Part shown: positions 54,738 to 54,823 of the stretch, one piece after another
Layout: the number at the start of each line of letters is the position of its first letter
Position numbering within the stretch: position 1 is the stretch's first letter
Assembly (NCBI GenBank): GCA_001513105.1
Contig: LFSH01000001.1
Location: forward strand, 1 to 54,823
Reading direction: 5' to 3'
DNA length: 54,823 nucleotides
From: Clostridiales bacterium DTU070
GTDB taxonomy: Bacteria > Bacillota > Clostridia > DSM-8532
Translations under genes and position numbers: made by a program
Notes under the pieces: model-generated
Database searches by the model: none
What the model was told of the DNA's origin: nothing
Seen by the model: the letters and a program-made list of their open reading frames with translations, nothing else

Positions 54738-54823
54738 ATAATTCACTCCTTACTGCTATTCCTGTTCTGTTAACTTAATAATAAAAATGAGACCTGAAAC
54801 GCCTCTGGTATAATGGAAATTGC

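Noticed and set aside
54806-54819. Plus-strand TATAAT at the right edge as a promoter
   Set aside because: No -35 at proper spacing is visible and the gene it would serve lies outside the window.
1-54823. CRISPR array, tRNA or rRNA genes, prophage
   Set aside because: No regularly spaced direct repeats, no tRNA cloverleaf or rRNA-like segments and no phage structural genes were seen by eye; a covariance-model scan would be needed to exclude small RNAs.

Overview
The window looks like chromosome of a spore-forming, Gram-positive anaerobe of the class Clostridia. It is probably related to the plant-fibre degraders of the Clostridium cluster III / Thermoclostridium-Acetivibrio type. This rests on gene content and order: pth-mfd-prsA-spoVT and prs-glmU-spoVG blocks, spoIIE, sleB and cwlD, a rubredoxin-type protein, sugar-acid enzymes and a GH88 hydrolase. 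I had no database access, so the lineage is an inference. Most genes are on the minus strand. I see no rRNA, tRNA, CRISPR array, prophage or intact transposase.

Layout. 1-725: 3' part of a GH88 unsaturated glucuronyl hydrolase. 803-9856 (minus): housekeeping and sporulation block spoVT, prsA-like foldase, mfd, pth, prs, glmU, spoVG. A near-perfect sigma-G promoter precedes spoVT and a perfect sigma-H promoter precedes spoVG. 10295-18784: murC, spoIIE, a small Cys protein, pcrA, a TagA/WecG glycosyltransferase and a DUF3810-type membrane metalloprotease. 18790-19087: two large palindromic repeat elements. 19130-25137 (minus): a membrane-anchored flavoprotein with SLH-like C-terminus, an exported coiled-coil protein, mazF without antitoxin, alr and nnrD/E. 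25379-32145: a rubredoxin-like protein, then a complete Opp-type ABC transporter (oppB-C-D-F-A) behind a consensus TTGACA-N17-TATAAT promoter. 32618-38304 (minus): a sugar-acid island of GH4 glycosidase, LarA-like nickel epimerase, 6-phosphogluconate dehydrogenase and KDG-type kinase. 38434-40700: ABC exporter pair. 40794-46338: SEC-C protein, argS, DUF1934, murI, ddl, GerM-like lipoprotein. 46495-54737: thioredoxin-reductase-like flavoprotein lacking recognisable NADPH motifs, three small unknown genes, sleB, cwlD, a membrane protein, a REC-GGDEF regulator, YmaF-like and YkuK-like proteins, and nicotinate phosphoribosyltransferase.

How the parts fit. Cell-wall precursor synthesis (prs/glmU, murC, murI, ddl, alr) and spore formation or germination (spoVG, spoIIE, spoVT, gerM-like, sleB, cwlD) dominate. 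The 25.9-38.3 kb stretch looks like accessory nutrition: oligomer import, release of a glycosyl or uronosyl residue by GH4, then sugar-acid epimerisation, phosphorylation and oxidation feeding the pentose-phosphate and KDG routes. The items most worth follow-up are the palindromic repeats, the surface flavoprotein, the lone MazF, the possibly NADPH-independent reductase, the LarA-like enzyme in its gnd/kdgK context, and the unknown three-gene operon at 47480-48482.
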